Shown in pieces: positions 5,152 through 6,735 of a stretch of DNA of 6,735 nucleotides. Below the pieces are notes generated by a model, which saw nothing but the letters and a program-made list of their open reading frames with translations, was not told the DNA's origin and did no database searches. The position numbers and the translations under genes are program-made. Within the stretch, counting starts at the first letter, position 1. The number at the start of each line of letters is the position of its first letter. The DNA is from Actinomycetes bacterium (lineage in GTDB: Bacteria; Actinomycetota; Actinomycetes; Actinomycetales; Cellulomonadaceae): the NCBI GenBank assembly GCA_023426865.1, contig JAEZBT010000042.1, positions 1-6,735 on the forward strand, written 5' to 3'.

Positions 5152-6489
5152 ATGGACAGGCAAGAGGAGTTCGTGCTCCGCACCGTCGAGGAGCGGGACA
5201 TCCGCTTCATCCGCCTCTGGTTCACCGACGTGCTCGGCGTCCTGAAGTCGGTGGCGGTCGCCCCCGCCGAGCTCGAGTCCGCCTTCGGGGAGGGCATCGG
5301 GTTCGACGGCTCCGCCATCGAGGGCCTGACACGCGTGTACGAGGCGGACATGCTCGCCAAGCCGGACCCCTCGACGTTCCAGGTGCTGCCCTGGCGCGGC
5401 GAGACCCACGGCACGGCCCGCATGTTCTGCGACGTCCTCACGCCGGACGGACAGCCGTCCGCCGCGGACCCGCGGCACGTGCTCAAGCGCGCGCTGGCCC
5501 GGGCGTCGGAGAAGGGGTTCACCTTCTACACGCACCCCGAGGTCGAGTTCTACCTGTTCGAGGGCCCGGCCGACCCGGCCAAGCCCCTGGTCCCCGTCGA
5601 CGCCGGCGGCTACTTCGACCACGTGCCGCGCGGCACCGGTCACGACTTCCGCCGTGCGGCCATCCAGATGCTCGAGTCCATGGGCATCTCCGTGGAGTTC
5701 TCCCACCACGAGGCAGGCCCGGGCCAGAACGAGATCGACCTGCGCTACGCCGACGCCCTGACGACCGCGGACAACATCATGACGTTCCGCACGGTCGTCA
5801 AGGAGGTCGCGCTCGAGCAGGGGCTGTTCGCCTCGTTCATGCCCAAGCCGCTCGGCGACCAGCCCGGCTCCGGCATGCACACCCACCTGTCCCTCTTCGA
5901 GGGTGACCGGAACGCGTTCTACGAGCCCAGCGCCCCGCTGGAGCTGTCGCAGACCGCGCGCCGGTTCATCGCCGGCCTGCTGCGGCACTCCGCGGAGATC
6001 ACCGCGATCACCAACCAGTGGGTCAACTCCTACAAGCGGCTGTGGGGCGGGGCGGAGGCGCCGTCGTACGTGTGCTGGGGGCACAACAACCGGTCGGCCC
6101 TCGTGCGGGTGCCGCTGTACAAGCCCGGCAAGGGCAACTCGACCCGCGTCGAGTACCGGGGGGTCGACTCCGCCACGAACCCGTACCTGGCGTTCGCCGT
6201 CCTCCTCGCCGCCGGCCTGAAGGGCATCGAGGAGGGCTACGAGCTGCCCGACGGCGCCGAGGACGACGTCTGGGAGCTCACCGACGCCGAGCGCCGGGCC
6301 ATGGGCATCGACCCGCTGCCGTCCTCGCTCGAGCACGCCATCACGATCATGGAGAACTCCGAGCTCGTCGCCGAGACCCTGGGCGAGCACGTCTTCAACT
6401 TCGTGCTGCGCAACAAGCGGCAGGAGTGGGACGCCTACCGCGCCCAGGTCACCCCGTACGAGCTGACGCGGTACCTGCCGCTGCTGTGA
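5152..6489 (+). CDS. glnA: type I glutamine synthetase, GlnA2-like
   Basis: A 445-residue glutamate-ammonia ligase (EC 6.3.1.2), expected as a cytoplasmic dodecamer. The N-terminal beta-grasp part has FTDVLGVLKSVAV (24-36) and FDGSAIEG (51-58); Asp52 matches the ammonium-site Asp50 of E. coli. Metal ligands are visible as Glu130 and Glu132 (HPEVEFYLF), Glu187 and Glu194 (HEAGPGQNE), His243 (GSGMHTH) and Glu334 (RVEYR). Glu302 in AEAP matches the flap Glu327. Length and the lack of an insertion fit the GSI-alpha/GlnA2 class. The position of the adenylylated Tyr397 is occupied by Trp374, and Arg61 matches the B. subtilis feedback residue Arg62. The start is ATG 5152 (MDRQEEF); an in-frame ATG at 5143 would add MCA. 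glnE follows after 16 bases, an arrangement I recall as glnA2-glnE in actinobacteria. Some Streptomyces GlnA2/GlnA3 paralogues act on polyamines, so the exact substrate is open. Confidence 0.95.
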   Translation: MDRQEEFVLRTVEERDIRFIRLWFTDVLGVLKSVAVAPAELESAFGEGIGFDGSAIEGLTRVYEADMLAKPDPSTFQVLPWRGETHGTARMFCDVLTPDGQPSAADPRHVLKRALARASEKGFTFYTHPEVEFYLFEGPADPAKPLVPVDAGGYFDHVPRGTGHDFRRAAIQMLESMGISVEFSHHEAGPGQNEIDLRYADALTTADNIMTFRTVVKEVALEQGLFASFMPKPLGDQPGSGMHTHLSLFEGDRNAFYEPSAPLELSQTARRFIAGLLRHSAEITAITNQWVNSYKRLWGGAEAPSYVCWGHNNRSALVRVPLYKPGKGNSTRVEYRGVDSATNPYLAFAVLLAAGLKGIEEGYELPDGAEDDVWELTDAERRAMGIDPLPSSLEHAITIMENSELVAETLGEHVFNFVLRNKRQEWDAYRAQVTPYELTRYLPLL

Positions 6490-6505
6490 GCGCCGGGGCG
6501 CGCAC

Positions 6506-6735
6506 GTGACCAGCCCGTCCACCCGACCCTCGGGCACGCTGCGGGGCACCCTCGTGCGCCTCGGGTTCGCCGACCCCGAGCGGGCCGAGCGGCTGCTGGC
6601 GGACGAACCCCTGCGCGCCGCCGTCGGGCCGCTGGACGACCGTTCACCCCTGCTCGGCGCGCTCGGCACCTGCGCCTCGCCCGACGAGGCGCTCCTCGGC
6701 CTGACCCGCCTGCTCGAGGCCGCGCACGGCACGCC
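6506..6735 (+). CDS. glnE: glutamine synthetase adenylyltransferase/adenylyl-removing enzyme, N-terminal fragment
   Basis: GTG at 6506 opens a frame that continues to the window edge (76 codons). Residues about 12-40 (LVRLGFADPERAERLLAD) and 55-73 (LGALGTCASPDEALLGLTRLLEA) match, from memory, the opening helical segment of actinobacterial GlnE proteins, which begin with a 'RLGF.DP..A..LL' stretch followed by 'DPD.AL..L.RL.EA'. GlnE proteins are about 1000 residues with two nucleotidyltransferase domains that add or remove AMP on a tyrosine of glutamine synthetase. None of the catalytic motifs lies inside the window, so the call rests on this N-terminal pattern and on the position 16 bases after glnA on the same strand, probably co-transcribed. 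The ribosome site is weak (GGGGCG about 6-11 bases upstream). Confidence 0.83.
   Translation, partial: MTSPSTRPSGTLRGTLVRLGFADPERAERLLADEPLRAAVGPLDDRSPLLGALGTCASPDEALLGLTRLLEAAHGT

Noticed and set aside
5032..6732. Minus-strand open frame extending nadE far upstream through glnA and glnE
   Set aside because: Such antisense frames are common in GC-rich DNA. The nadE fold begins at MVRIALAQ, and the upstream part shadows the glutamine synthetase codons.
1..6735. Mobile element, CRISPR, defence or toxin-antitoxin system
   Set aside because: I looked for transposase or integrase motifs, direct repeat arrays, tRNA-like ends and composition shifts and found none. All genes share the same GC-rich codon style and core-metabolism identity.

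Overview
This window is very GC-rich (roughly three quarters G+C by eye), with strong third-position G/C codon use. It carries a gene set typical of Actinobacteria: polyphosphate glucokinase, a type 1c methionine aminopeptidase with its N-terminal extension, a small SPOR-like protein, and a GlnA2-type glutamine synthetase followed by glnE. Protein style, short gaps and candidate leaderless promoters fit the Micrococcales, perhaps a Cellulomonas relative; this placement is inference. It looks like ordinary chromosomal core genome. I see no mobile element, RNA gene, CRISPR array or phage signature.

Layout from left to right. Positions 1-2173 hold a minus-strand run read right to left: map (methionine aminopeptidase), ppgK (polyphosphate glucokinase), a 69-residue small protein, and a metallo-beta-lactamase-fold hydrolase cut off by the left edge. 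The genes overlap or lie within about 25 bases of each other, so they probably form one transcript starting at a -10 box just upstream of map. Divergent from map, after 48 bases, is a plus-strand gene of 88 codons for a SPOR-like protein (2222-2488). It converges with panB, and the 30-base gap between them is almost filled by a perfect 10-bp hairpin that can serve as terminator for both strands. Positions 2519-5031 hold a minus-strand nadE-panB pair (glutamine-dependent NAD synthetase, then the first enzyme of the pantothenate pathway) joined by an ATGA overlap. A 120-base divergent intergenic region follows, then the plus-strand pair glnA2-type glutamine synthetase and the start of glnE, cut by the right edge.

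The genes are mostly central metabolism: protein N-terminal maturation, glucose phosphorylation from polyphosphate, NAD and CoA precursor synthesis, and nitrogen assimilation with its regulator. NadE consumes glutamine, the product expected of the neighbouring glutamine synthetase. No new multi-gene system is evident. The points worth a second look are small: map and nadE each have a -10-like hexamer exactly 7 bases before the ATG, suggesting leaderless mRNAs; the glutamine synthetase has Trp where an adenylylatable Tyr would be, although it sits beside glnE; the methionine aminopeptidase has an extra loop in its substrate-pocket segment; and a symmetric hairpin separates the convergent genes.
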